DNA from: an uncultured Clostridia bacterium
Lineage (GTDB): Bacteria > Bacillota > Clostridia > Christensenellales > CAG-138
Length of the DNA: 5,857 bases
Assembly (NCBI GenBank): GCA_947304365.1
Contig: CAMZAY010000081.1
Coordinates: 1-5,857 of the forward strand
Direction: 5' to 3'
The position numbers and the translations under genes were made by a program. This document shows positions 1 to 5,857 of the stretch, in pieces (position 1 is the first letter of the stretch; every line of letters starts with the position of its first letter). The notes below the pieces were generated by a model that saw nothing but the letters and a program-made list of their open reading frames with translations, was not told where the DNA came from and made no database searches.

Positions 1-434
1 CAGAGGAACAAGGCTTCGGGCTTCGTTTCCTCGATGAAATCGATGATATCCCGCGTCAGGCGGAAGCGATCGGTCTCCTTAAGATAAAACCTTTTTATAT
101 CCGCCCCCGCGAGCGGCAGGGTGTATTCGGCGAAGGTCGGAGCAAGCTCGGCGACTCTTGCCGGTCTCCGGGCGAACGCGAAGGAGTAAATCAGCTCCGC
201 CGCGCCCGCGCCGCAGAGGACGTATTCCTTCGGGACGCGCTCGTGCTTCGCGATCGCGGAAACGAGCTCACGGCAGTAGGGATCGGGGTATAAAGAGAGG
301 TCGTCCAGGCACGAAGCGACCGCCGCCTTTACCCCGTCGGGAGTGCCGAAGGGGTTGGTGTTGGCGGAAAAATCGAGCTCGATATTCCCCTCATATACGT
401 CCCCGCCGTGGGGATTTTCGGTTTTATAAAGCAT
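1..434 (-). CDS. cobD: Threonine-phosphate decarboxylase (CobD), N-terminal part only
   Basis: PLP enzyme of the class I/II aminotransferase fold that decarboxylates L-threonine O-3-phosphate to (R)-1-amino-2-propanol O-2-phosphate, the substrate of CbiB. Only the first 144 residues are present; the family is about 350-370 aa and the gene continues past position 1. Visible signatures are LDFSANTNPFGTPDGVKAAV (residues 20-39), LYPDPYCRELVSAIA (48-62), CGAGAAELIYSF (74-85) at the expected PLP-phosphate loop, and LAPTFAEYTLPL (97-108). The catalytic PLP lysine would lie outside the window and cannot be checked. The ATG is the first possible start because a TAA in the same frame lies directly before it (435-437). 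It overlaps the end of cbiB by 11 bases and has no strong ribosome binding site. The alternative is histidinol-phosphate aminotransferase (same fold), but the FSANTNPFG motif and the cbiB neighbour favour CobD. Confidence 0.93.
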   Translation of the reverse strand, partial: MLYKTENPHGGDVYEGNIELDFSANTNPFGTPDGVKAAVASCLDDLSLYPDPYCRELVSAIAKHERVPKEYVLCGAGAAELIYSFAFARRPARVAELAPTFAEYTLPLAGADIKRFYLKETDRFRLTRDIIDFIEETKPEALFL

Positions 435-1407
435 TTATCAGCACCAGTACGGCAAGCCTCAGCCCGCCGAAAACGATCAGCGCAAGGAACGCCGTCATGA
501 ACATTATGCGGTTTGCGCGAGAAATGTCCCGCGGCTCGATCTCACGAAGGGGATCGCCTATGAACTCCTTTTTGTGGAGCACGCCGTGATAGTACGCGTC
601 CCCTGCGAGGCGAAGCCCCGTCAGCCCCGCCATAACGGACTCGGTCTGCGCGGAATTGGGGCTCGCGTGCTTGTAACGGTCGCGGCGGAATATCCGGACC
701 CCGTTTTTGAAGCTGAAGCCGAGCATGCCTCCCCCAAGCAGCATAAGTATCGCGGACAACCTCGCGGGGATGAAATTGAATACGTCGTCGAGCTTCGCCG
801 GAACGAGCCCGAAATGCTTATACGGCGGCTCCGTGTAGCCGAGCATCGAATCCATCGTGTTGACCGCCTTGTAAAGCATGCCCATGGGACCGCCGCCTAT
901 CGCAAGGAATATGAGCGGCGCGATCACGCCGTCGGAGGTGTTTTCCGCCACGGTCTCGACCGCGGCGCGGGCGACGGCTTTTTCGTCAAGCCCGGCGGTA
1001 TCGCGTCCGACTATCATGGAGACCGCCCGGCGCGACGCCGCGATATCGCCCGTATCAAGGGCTTTTTTCACCTTCATGCTCTCACGGCAGAGCGACCTTG
1101 CGGCGAGGCACTGCCAGCACATGACGCTCTCGACGCCGAAGCCGAGCCATTTCGAAAAATGATAGCAGAGCATCAGTATCGCCGCTGGGACGATGAACGA
1201 GAGCGACGCGACGATCGCCCACAGCACGAAGCCCGCGGCGTTCTCCCCGCGCTTCGTCTTGTGAAATACGCGGCGAAGAAGCTTTTCGAGCGCGGAAATA
1301 AGCTTCCCCATAAGCACCACGGGATGCGGCACGAAATGCGGATCGCCTATCGCCAGGTCTATGAGCGCCCCCAAGAGGAGCGCATAAAGCGACCAATACC
1401 CGAACAT
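424..1407 (-). CDS. cbiB: Adenosylcobinamide-phosphate synthase (CbiB), membrane protein
   Basis: CbiB joins adenosylcobyric acid to aminopropanol phosphate, giving adenosylcobinamide phosphate at the cytoplasmic membrane. The 327 aa length is normal. Family signatures are DLAIGDPHFVPHPVVLMG (residues 17-34), AENTSDGVIAPL (154-165) followed by YKAVNTMDSMLGY (179-191), a VPAKLDDVFNFIPARL stretch (202-217), and HASPNSAQTESVMAG (247-261). Hydrophobic segments fit membrane spans at about 5-20, 60-82, 158-172, 216-232 and 301-325. The ATG at 1407-1405 overlaps the preceding stop in a TAATG junction. I see no convincing Shine-Dalgarno sequence in the 20 bases upstream, so translation probably depends on ribosomes finishing the upstream gene. 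The last 11 bases overlap cobD, whose product makes the aminopropanol phosphate that CbiB uses. In some pseudomonads this gene is named cobD, so the symbol can mislead. Confidence 0.96.
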   Translation of the reverse strand: MFGYWSLYALLLGALIDLAIGDPHFVPHPVVLMGKLISALEKLLRRVFHKTKRGENAAGFVLWAIVASLSFIVPAAILMLCYHFSKWLGFGVESVMCWQCLAARSLCRESMKVKKALDTGDIAASRRAVSMIVGRDTAGLDEKAVARAAVETVAENTSDGVIAPLIFLAIGGGPMGMLYKAVNTMDSMLGYTEPPYKHFGLVPAKLDDVFNFIPARLSAILMLLGGGMLGFSFKNGVRIFRRDRYKHASPNSAQTESVMAGLTGLRLAGDAYYHGVLHKKEFIGDPLREIEPRDISRANRIMFMTAFLALIVFGGLRLAVLVLINAL

Positions 1408-3377
1408 TACTTTTGCAGAGTGAAGATATAGACCGGGTTCTGCCCGATCATGAGGTTATAGTCCCCCGCCCTGCGCGCCTTGGATACGTTAAGGCAGACG
1501 ACCTCCGTCTCGGCAAAGTCCGTTTCCTTCATTATCGCGCAAAGCTCTGCTGCGGTCTCCAGCGAGATCGCCGCGGCGACTATGCGGCAGCGCGGGTTTT
1601 TATCGAGAATGAGCGAAACGATCCCGCGCATATTGCCGGAGCTGCCGCCGATAAAGGCGTGCGTCGGCGCGGGGAGCCCGCTCAAGGCTTCGGGCGCTTC
1701 GCCCTCCGTTACCGATACGTTTTTGATACCGAACTTCGATACGTTCTCTTTAAGAAGCTCGACCGCCTCGGGCTTTTTCTCGACGGCATACACACTGCCG
1801 CGGGGCGAGGAAAGCGCCGCTTCGACGGTCACGGAGCCCGTGCCCGCGCCGATATCCCAGCAAACGGAATCGACGTTGAGGCGGAGCTTCGCCATAACCA
1901 CCGCGCGCACCTCGGACTTGGTCATGGGCACGACGGGCTTGTCCGCGGGATTCCTTAAGAACGCCTCGTCGGGAAGCCCCGGGGCGGCGCTTTCGGGAGC
2001 GGAGTTTTCGATAAGCACCGCGGAGAGCGGATCGAATTCCCTGCCCGCCATTTCTGCGGCGGAGCCGCCGGTTATGCGCTCGTCCCCATAGCCGAGCCTT
2101 TCGCCTACGGTGACTTTTGTTTCGTAAAGCCCCGCTTCGTTCAGTTCGTCAATGAGCCTGCAGGCGCCGTTTTCTCCGCCGACGAGCGCGAAAACGAGCC
2201 TGTTCCGACGGACGGCGGGGACGATCCCCGCGTCACGCCCGTGCAGGCTGACGGAAACGACGTCCTCATACGAGGCGCCCGTCTTTGCACAGAGGTAAGA
2301 AAGAGAGCTCACCCCGGGGATCACGGTCAGTTCGCAGAAATCGAGCTTCGGGACGAGCTTTTTCGCCCCGCTGTAAAAGCCGACGTCGCCGCTCATCAAT
2401 ACGGCGAAGCGGGAGATCTCCTTATGTTCCCTGATGAAATCGACGATCGCATCGGGCGATACCGCCTCGAACGAAATCTGGTCGGGGCGCGCGGAGCTTA
2501 TCATCCGCTTTGCGCCTATGAGGCATTCGGCGTTGAGCACCGCCTCGCTTGCCTCTATCGTCATGCCGCGCTTTTCGCCGGGACCTATCCCGACGACGGC
2601 GACCTTCGGACGGGAGGTGAAGCCGAAGCGCTTTTCAAGAAGCTCCAGCGTTTCGCCGAAGGAGCTGCCGAGAGCGCCGCTCTCCGGACGTCCTATCACG
2701 ATCAGCTTCGCGCCCGCCTTCATCGCGGCGAGCGCCTTCTCCTCAAAGCCGCCCGCCTTGCCGGAATCCTTCGTTACGACGTAGGCGGCGTTCACGGACT
2801 TTATCATGGCGGCGTTCATCCCGACGGAGAACGGCCCCTGCATCGCGAGTATGTGGGAGGGCTTGAGTCCCGCCTCGCGGCAGGCAGAAATGGAGCTTTC
2901 GACAGGCAGTACGCGGGCGAAGGCGCGCTCGGCAAAATCCTCTGTCGAGGAGAACTCGCAAAGCTCCTTCGAGCCGGTCGTAAGCAGTATGTTCCCGACC
3001 GTGCCGTTGAGGTATTCGACGGCGGCTGCGGCGTCCGGCACGCAGACGGCGCTTTGGGGCGAGCCCGTACCGCCGCGCTCGAGGCGCAGATACTCCGTAT
3101 TCGTATTGAGGCACGCCTGCATGAGATTCTCCGTGACGGCGGAGGCGTAGGGATGCGTCGCATCGATGACGAGATCGAAGCTTTCGGAAGCGAACAGGTC
3201 CTCCATATGCGGCTCGTCCATGCGCCCGGTGAGCACGGTTATCCTTTCGGAGGGCTCTATGAGCTCTCCGCCGTACTCCGTAGCGGCGCAGGCGGTGATC
3301 AGGGCGTCCTGTTCCCTCAAGAATTCGACGAGCCGACGACCCTCGGTCGTGCCGGCAAAAACGCAGAGCTTATACAT
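1407..3377 (-). CDS. cbiJET: Trifunctional fusion CbiJ-CbiE-CbiT: cobalt-precorrin-6A reductase, C5- and C15-methyltransferase/decarboxylase
   Basis: One open frame of 656 aa joins three enzymes. Residues 1-252 are CbiJ/CobK, the NADH/NADPH-type reductase of cobalt-precorrin-6A: FAGTTEGRRL (7-16), DATHPYA (72-78), TTGSKEL (133-139), MQGPFS (179-184) and VTKDSGKAGGFEEK (201-214). Residues about 257-460 are CbiE, the C5-methylase: VVGIGPG (261-267), MSGDVGFYSGA (328-338) and VIPGVSSLSYLCAKTG (352-367). Residues about 475-656 are CbiT, the C15-methylase and C12-side-chain decarboxylase, with a class I SAM fold: PMTKSEVRAVVMAKL (484-498), WDIGAGTGSVTVEAA (507-521) and FIGGSSGNM (575-583). CbiE-CbiT fusion (CobL) is common; having CbiJ on the front is less usual. 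In DNA the junctions fall near 2610 and 1960. The substrates are consecutive: CbiJ makes 6B, CbiT makes 7, CbiE makes 8. All signature motifs are intact, so each domain is probably active. The ATG has AGGGGG 7 bases upstream. The TAA shares one base with the cbiB ATG. Confidence 0.95.
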   Translation of the reverse strand: MYKLCVFAGTTEGRRLVEFLREQDALITACAATEYGGELIEPSERITVLTGRMDEPHMEDLFASESFDLVIDATHPYASAVTENLMQACLNTNTEYLRLERGGTGSPQSAVCVPDAAAAVEYLNGTVGNILLTTGSKELCEFSSTEDFAERAFARVLPVESSISACREAGLKPSHILAMQGPFSVGMNAAMIKSVNAAYVVTKDSGKAGGFEEKALAAMKAGAKLIVIGRPESGALGSSFGETLELLEKRFGFTSRPKVAVVGIGPGEKRGMTIEASEAVLNAECLIGAKRMISSARPDQISFEAVSPDAIVDFIREHKEISRFAVLMSGDVGFYSGAKKLVPKLDFCELTVIPGVSSLSYLCAKTGASYEDVVSVSLHGRDAGIVPAVRRNRLVFALVGGENGACRLIDELNEAGLYETKVTVGERLGYGDERITGGSAAEMAGREFDPLSAVLIENSAPESAAPGLPDEAFLRNPADKPVVPMTKSEVRAVVMAKLRLNVDSVCWDIGAGTGSVTVEAALSSPRGSVYAVEKKPEAVELLKENVSKFGIKNVSVTEGEAPEALSGLPAPTHAFIGGSSGNMRGIVSLILDKNPRCRIVAAAISLETAAELCAIMKETDFAETEVVCLNVSKARRAGDYNLMIGQNPVYIFTLQK

Positions 3378-4101
3378 TGCGATACCCCCTTGGCGTTACC
3401 ATATTTGAGTTTATCATTTTGGTTGAAGAATTGCCTATGAACACCGTCGAGAACATATCGGCGGGGAACGAGGCGAGCTCTGACAGGCTCATGAAAAAGC
3501 GCTCCTCGCCCTCGCGTCCGATATTGCGGGCGACGCCGCACACGCGGTCCCCGGGCAGTATTTTCATCAGTATTTCACAGGCTTTTTTCAGATGTTCGGG
3601 GCGGCCGTGACTCGCGGGATTGTAGAGCGCTATCGAAAGATCCGCCTCCGCTGCCGAGGTGAGCCGCTTTTCAATGAGCGCCCATTCGGTGAGCCTGTCG
3701 GAAAGCGAAATGACGGCGAAATCATGCGTGAGAGGCGCGCCGAGGAGCGCCGCGCCGGAGCAGGCGGCGGTAAGACCGGGCACGACCTCGATATCGGGCT
3801 CGGTTTCCTCGCCGCGAAGCTCGAAGCAAAGCCCCGCCATGCCGTAGATGCCGCTGTCGCCGGAGCAGACGAGGGCGACGGTTTTACCCTTTTTCGCCTC
3901 GTCCAAAGCCATTTGACAGCGCTCCGCCTCCCGCGTCATGGGCGTGACGAGGTATTCCTTATCGGGATATCGCCCGCGGACGAGATCGACGTACACGTGA
4001 TAGCCGATTATCGCGTCCGCGCTTTTAAGCGCCTCGTCCGCGCGGACGGTCATGTTTTCGTAATTGCCGGGGCCGATGCCCACAACGTAAAGCTTACTCA
4101 A
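3370..4101 (-). CDS. cobJ: Cobalt-precorrin-3B C17-methyltransferase (CobJ/CbiH)
   Basis: This SAM-dependent methylase carries out ring contraction and C17 methylation in corrin synthesis. The 243 aa protein matches the family length. It starts with KLYVVGIGPGNYENMT (residues 3-18), then IIGYHVYVDL (31-40). CSGDSGIYGMAGL (79-91) is the methylase core, VVPGLTAACSGAALLGAPLTHDF spans 106-128, and ISLSDRL (131-137) and ALYNPASHGRPEHL (158-171) are specific to CobJ/CbiH. The start is TTG at 4101-4099. No in-frame ATG lies close by, the TTG places the glycine-rich loop at the expected distance, and a strong GGAGG sits 6 bases upstream inside the end of cbiG. The start overlaps cbiG by 8 bases and the stop overlaps the next gene by 8 bases. 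The neighbouring cbiG implies the cobalt-containing substrate. The gene is also named cbiH in anaerobes. Confidence 0.96.
   Translation of the reverse strand: MSKLYVVGIGPGNYENMTVRADEALKSADAIIGYHVYVDLVRGRYPDKEYLVTPMTREAERCQMALDEAKKGKTVALVCSGDSGIYGMAGLCFELRGEETEPDIEVVPGLTAACSGAALLGAPLTHDFAVISLSDRLTEWALIEKRLTSAAEADLSIALYNPASHGRPEHLKKACEILMKILPGDRVCGVARNIGREGEERFFMSLSELASFPADMFSTVFIGNSSTKMINSNMVTPRGYRNV
3385..3390 (-). promoter_or_regulatory. Shine-Dalgarno site for cbiJET
   Basis: AGGGGG on the minus strand, 7 bases before the ATG at 3377-3375, inside the end of cobJ. It supports this ATG as the start of the fusion gene. Confidence 0.7.
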
Positions 4102-5104
4102 ATCGCACCTCCGTTTTTTTTAGTGCCGCGGCGACGGTAACTCCGTTTGCCGCGGTCTTTCTTATTATCAGTTCGTCCGCGCACATCATCGCGGCCCTTT
4201 CGCACACGTTATCGACGCCCGTCACGCTTTTCACGAATTCGGAAGGCGTGAAATCGCCTTTGACGGCGTCGAGCTCTTCGGCGGTATAAAAGCTTATCGG
4301 AAGCCCGTTTTCGCGGCAGTATTCCTTAAGCCCCGCCTCGTCCTTTTTGAGATCGATGGAGCCGACGGATTTTACCGCTTTGGGGTCGATACCGTTTTCC
4401 GCAAGCGCCGAGCCGACGGCGTTTGCGATCGCTTCCTTCGGCGTTCCCCTGCGGCAGCCTATGCCGAGCGTTACGCATTTCGGGATGAGGCGAAGCGTGC
4501 GTTCGAACGGCTCATCCGTGCGGTATGTGAAACAGATCCCCGTCCCGCCTTCTCCGGTCCTGAGCCCCGCGGGGAGCTCTCCCTTTACGTAAAAATCGCT
4601 CTTTATGGGGACGTCCCCTTCCAGCACCGCCGCGGAGACCTCCTTCGCCATGCCCATGTCGCTTATCGCGAAGCCATGCGCTTTTGCCCATGAATCAACG
4701 GAAAAACGCCCGTTGGAATCGGTCGCCGTGGTTATGACGGGCACGGCGCCGATCGCCGCCGCAATACGCTCCGCAAGCGCGTTGGCGCCGCCCAGATGCC
4801 CCGAAAGCAGGGATATCACGAACCTGCCCGTCTCGTCCGAGACTATCACGGCGGGGTCGGTCGTTTTGCTCTTAACGAACGGCGCGACGCTCCTTACGGC
4901 GATGCCGCAGGAGGAGACAAAAACGAGCGCTTCGGATGTGCCGAACGCCTGCTCATACAAGGGAGCCGAGGGCTTTGGAATCGGCCGAAAGTCTTCGCCC
5001 GCAAGCCTTTCGGCGGTGTAGAAGCGAAGCTCTCCTCCGAGTGCGCCGCCTATCCTGCGGGCGGTCTCGATCCCTTTTCTGCTGTATGCGAAAAGCGTTA
5101 TCAT
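4094..5104 (-). CDS. cbiG: Cobalt-precorrin-5A hydrolase (CbiG)
   Basis: CbiG opens the delta-lactone of cobalt-precorrin-5A and releases the two-carbon C20 fragment as acetaldehyde, giving cobalt-precorrin-5B. It belongs to the anaerobic pathway, so it shows which B12 route this organism uses. The 336 aa protein has the full three-part layout. The N-terminal domain (about 46-126) carries SSCGIAVRSVAPF (64-76), DPAVIVSDE (83-91) and LLSGHLGGANALA (99-111). A middle region (about 127-205) starts with TTATDSNGRFSVDSWA (125-140). The C-terminal domain (about 210-330) has LGIGCRRGTP (213-222), SIDLKKDE (249-256) and FTPSEFVKSVTGVDNVCE (285-302). The ATG overlaps the cobM stop by four bases. An AGGAAAG at 5109-5115 is a plausible ribosome binding site. 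Its last 8 bases overlap the start of cobJ, and a run of eight A (coding strand) lies seven codons from its end. CbiG-CbiH fusions are known in other bacteria. Confidence 0.97.
   Translation of the reverse strand: MITLFAYSRKGIETARRIGGALGGELRFYTAERLAGEDFRPIPKPSAPLYEQAFGTSEALVFVSSCGIAVRSVAPFVKSKTTDPAVIVSDETGRFVISLLSGHLGGANALAERIAAAIGAVPVITTATDSNGRFSVDSWAKAHGFAISDMGMAKEVSAAVLEGDVPIKSDFYVKGELPAGLRTGEGGTGICFTYRTDEPFERTLRLIPKCVTLGIGCRRGTPKEAIANAVGSALAENGIDPKAVKSVGSIDLKKDEAGLKEYCRENGLPISFYTAEELDAVKGDFTPSEFVKSVTGVDNVCERAAMMCADELIIRKTAANGVTVAAALKKTEVRFE
4108..4112 (-). promoter_or_regulatory. Shine-Dalgarno site for cobJ (decides TTG start)
   Basis: GGAGG on the minus strand lies within the last codons of cbiG, with 6 bases between it and the TTG at 4101-4099. 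This strong site at normal spacing is the main reason to accept TTG as the cobJ start. Confidence 0.8.
4114..4121 (-). other. Run of eight A in the coding strand at the end of cbiG
   Basis: The minus strand reads CTAAAAAAAACGG here, coding Leu-Lys-Lys-Thr in CbiG, seven codons before the stop and immediately upstream of the cobJ GGAGG. The cobJ frame is open through the run to the TTG start, so losing one A (or gaining two) would join CbiG to CobJ. The run itself is plain in the sequence; any slippage is inference. Confidence 0.6.
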
Positions 5105-5853
5105 TTTGCTTTCCTGAACTCCGTTGTGAATTCGGGGTGATAGAGATATGAGCGCAGGTACTCCTCCCCCATGCAGCCGCCTACTATGATGAGGCTGGTC
5201 TTCTTCAAACCGTTCTCGCTCACGGTCCTGTGGAGCGTGCCGACGGTGCAGTGAAATATCCGCTCGTCCGGCCAGGTCGCCTTGTAGACGACCGCGGCGG
5301 GGGTATCCTCGCCATATCCGCCCTCGATCAATTCCTTCTGTAGCTTTTCTGTCAGCGAGGTCGAAAGGAACAGCACCATCGTCGCCCCGTGCGCGGCGAG
5401 GGATACGATGCTCTCCTTCTCCGGTACGGGCGTTTTGCCCGCGGCGCGCGTGATTATGACCGTCTGGCTGACGCCGGGGAGGGTGTATTCCGTCTTAAGC
5501 GACGCCGCCGCGCCGCAGAACGAGCTGACGCCCGGCGTGACGTCATATTCTATCCCGAGCTTCTGAAGCTCGTCGAACTGCTCCCTGACCGCGCCGTATA
5601 TCGAAGAATCGCCCGTGTGCAGGCGCACGGTGGTCTTGCCCGCCGCCTCGGCGTTTTTCATTATGTCTATGACTTCTTCGAGCGTCAGACGGGCGCTGTC
5701 GAATATCTCGCAGTCCTTTTTGCAGTATGAAAGCAGCTCCGGATTGACGAGCGAACCCGCCCATATCACCGTGTCCGCCTCGGCTAAAAGCCCCGCGCCG
5801 CGCACGGTAATGAGATCAGCGGCTCCCGAGCCTGCTCCGACAAAATGCACCAT
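5101..5853 (-). CDS. cobM: Cobalt-precorrin-4 C11-methyltransferase (CobM/CbiF)
   Basis: This SAM-dependent tetrapyrrole methylase (250 aa, normal family length) methylates C11 of cobalt-precorrin-4 in the cytosolic corrin ring pathway. The N-terminal glycine-rich loop is GAGSGAADLITVRG (residues 6-19), followed by WAGSLVNPELL (31-41). The central LHTGDSSIYGA (78-88) and TPGVSSFCGAAASL (106-119) are the SAM and substrate motifs typical of CobM/CbiF. The C-terminal part has the expected VVYKATWPDE (188-197) and LIIVGG (221-226). The family usually has GDP where this protein has GDS. The ATG lies four bases from the window edge, so no Shine-Dalgarno sequence can be checked, but the predicted N-terminus MVHFVGAG matches the usual family start. 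The TGA stop overlaps the cbiG ATG in an ATGA junction. Called the anaerobic (cobalt) version because cbiG follows; the gene is also named cbiF. Confidence 0.96.
   Translation of the reverse strand: MVHFVGAGSGAADLITVRGAGLLAEADTVIWAGSLVNPELLSYCKKDCEIFDSARLTLEEVIDIMKNAEAAGKTTVRLHTGDSSIYGAVREQFDELQKLGIEYDVTPGVSSFCGAAASLKTEYTLPGVSQTVIITRAAGKTPVPEKESIVSLAAHGATMVLFLSTSLTEKLQKELIEGGYGEDTPAAVVYKATWPDERIFHCTVGTLHRTVSENGLKKTSLIIVGGCMGEEYLRSYLYHPEFTTEFRKAK
5109..5115 (-). promoter_or_regulatory. Moderate Shine-Dalgarno site for cbiG
   Basis: AGGAAAG on the minus strand, ending 4 bases before the cbiG ATG at 5104-5102 (8 bases from the AGG core), inside the end of cobM. It is weaker than the cobJ site; the ATGA overlap with cobM probably also helps by translational coupling. 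Confidence 0.55.
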
Positions 5854-5857
5854 GGTC

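Noticed and set aside
1..434. The partial leftmost gene as histidinol-phosphate aminotransferase (HisC)
   Set aside because: Same fold, but FSANTNPFG near the N-terminus and the overlap with cbiB point to CobD.
158..589. A 143-codon plus-strand frame opposite cobD and the end of cbiB
   Set aside because: Arg/Pro/Ser-rich with no recognisable domain, and the opposite strand encodes clear CobD and CbiB motifs.
574..1431. A 285-codon open frame on the plus strand opposite cbiB
   Set aside because: Low-complexity charged composition, no family motif, and fully antisense to conserved cbiB. A shadow of GC-rich codons.
2241..3440. A 399-codon open frame on the plus strand opposite cbiJET
   Set aside because: It is Arg/Gly/Ala/His/Asp-rich without a recognisable domain and lies wholly opposite a well-conserved gene. 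GC-rich codon use leaves antisense frames free of stops.
3370..3440. Possible cobalamin riboswitch or promoter between cobJ and cbiJET
   Set aside because: The genes overlap by 8 bases, so no untranslated space exists, and no B12-box-like sequence was seen.
4114..4121. The T run on the plus strand as a rho-independent terminator
   Set aside because: It lies inside cbiG, a plus-strand terminator would serve no gene here, and there is no clear GC-rich hairpin directly before it.

Overview
The window is the interior of an anaerobic (early cobalt insertion) cobalamin biosynthesis operon. All six genes lie on the minus strand and are transcribed from the right end towards position 1: cobM/cbiF, cbiG, cobJ/cbiH, a fused cbiJ-cbiE-cbiT gene, cbiB, and a partial cobD that runs off the left edge. 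Every neighbouring pair overlaps, by 4, 8, 8, 1 and 11 bases from right to left. There is no intergenic space and no gene-free stretch. I see no RNA gene, riboswitch, terminator, mobile element, CRISPR array or repeat. Any promoter or cobalamin riboswitch must lie beyond position 5857.

The sequence is GC-rich by eye (near 60%). CbiG marks the oxygen-independent route, and the CobM and CobJ sequences are of the type I associate with Firmicutes. Together these suggest an anaerobic Clostridia-type bacterium, perhaps a gut member of the Oscillospiraceae/Ruminococcaceae. This assignment rests on gene content and remembered family features, not on a database search.

The encoded steps run mostly in sequence. 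CobJ/CbiH contracts the ring and methylates C17. CobM/CbiF methylates C11. CbiG opens the lactone and releases the C20 fragment. The fusion protein reduces cobalt-precorrin-6A (CbiJ), methylates C15 with decarboxylation (CbiT) and methylates C5 (CbiE). CbiB attaches the aminopropanol phosphate arm, which CobD makes from threonine phosphate. Steps not encoded here include C20 methylation (CbiL), C1 methylation (CbiD), methyl migration (CbiC), the amidations (CbiA, CbiP) and nucleotide loop assembly (CobU/S/T). They are presumably encoded in the flanks or elsewhere.

The points most worth a second look are the three-enzyme CbiJ-CbiE-CbiT fusion and a run of eight A (coding strand) at the end of cbiG. 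Slippage at that run would join cbiG in frame to cobJ.
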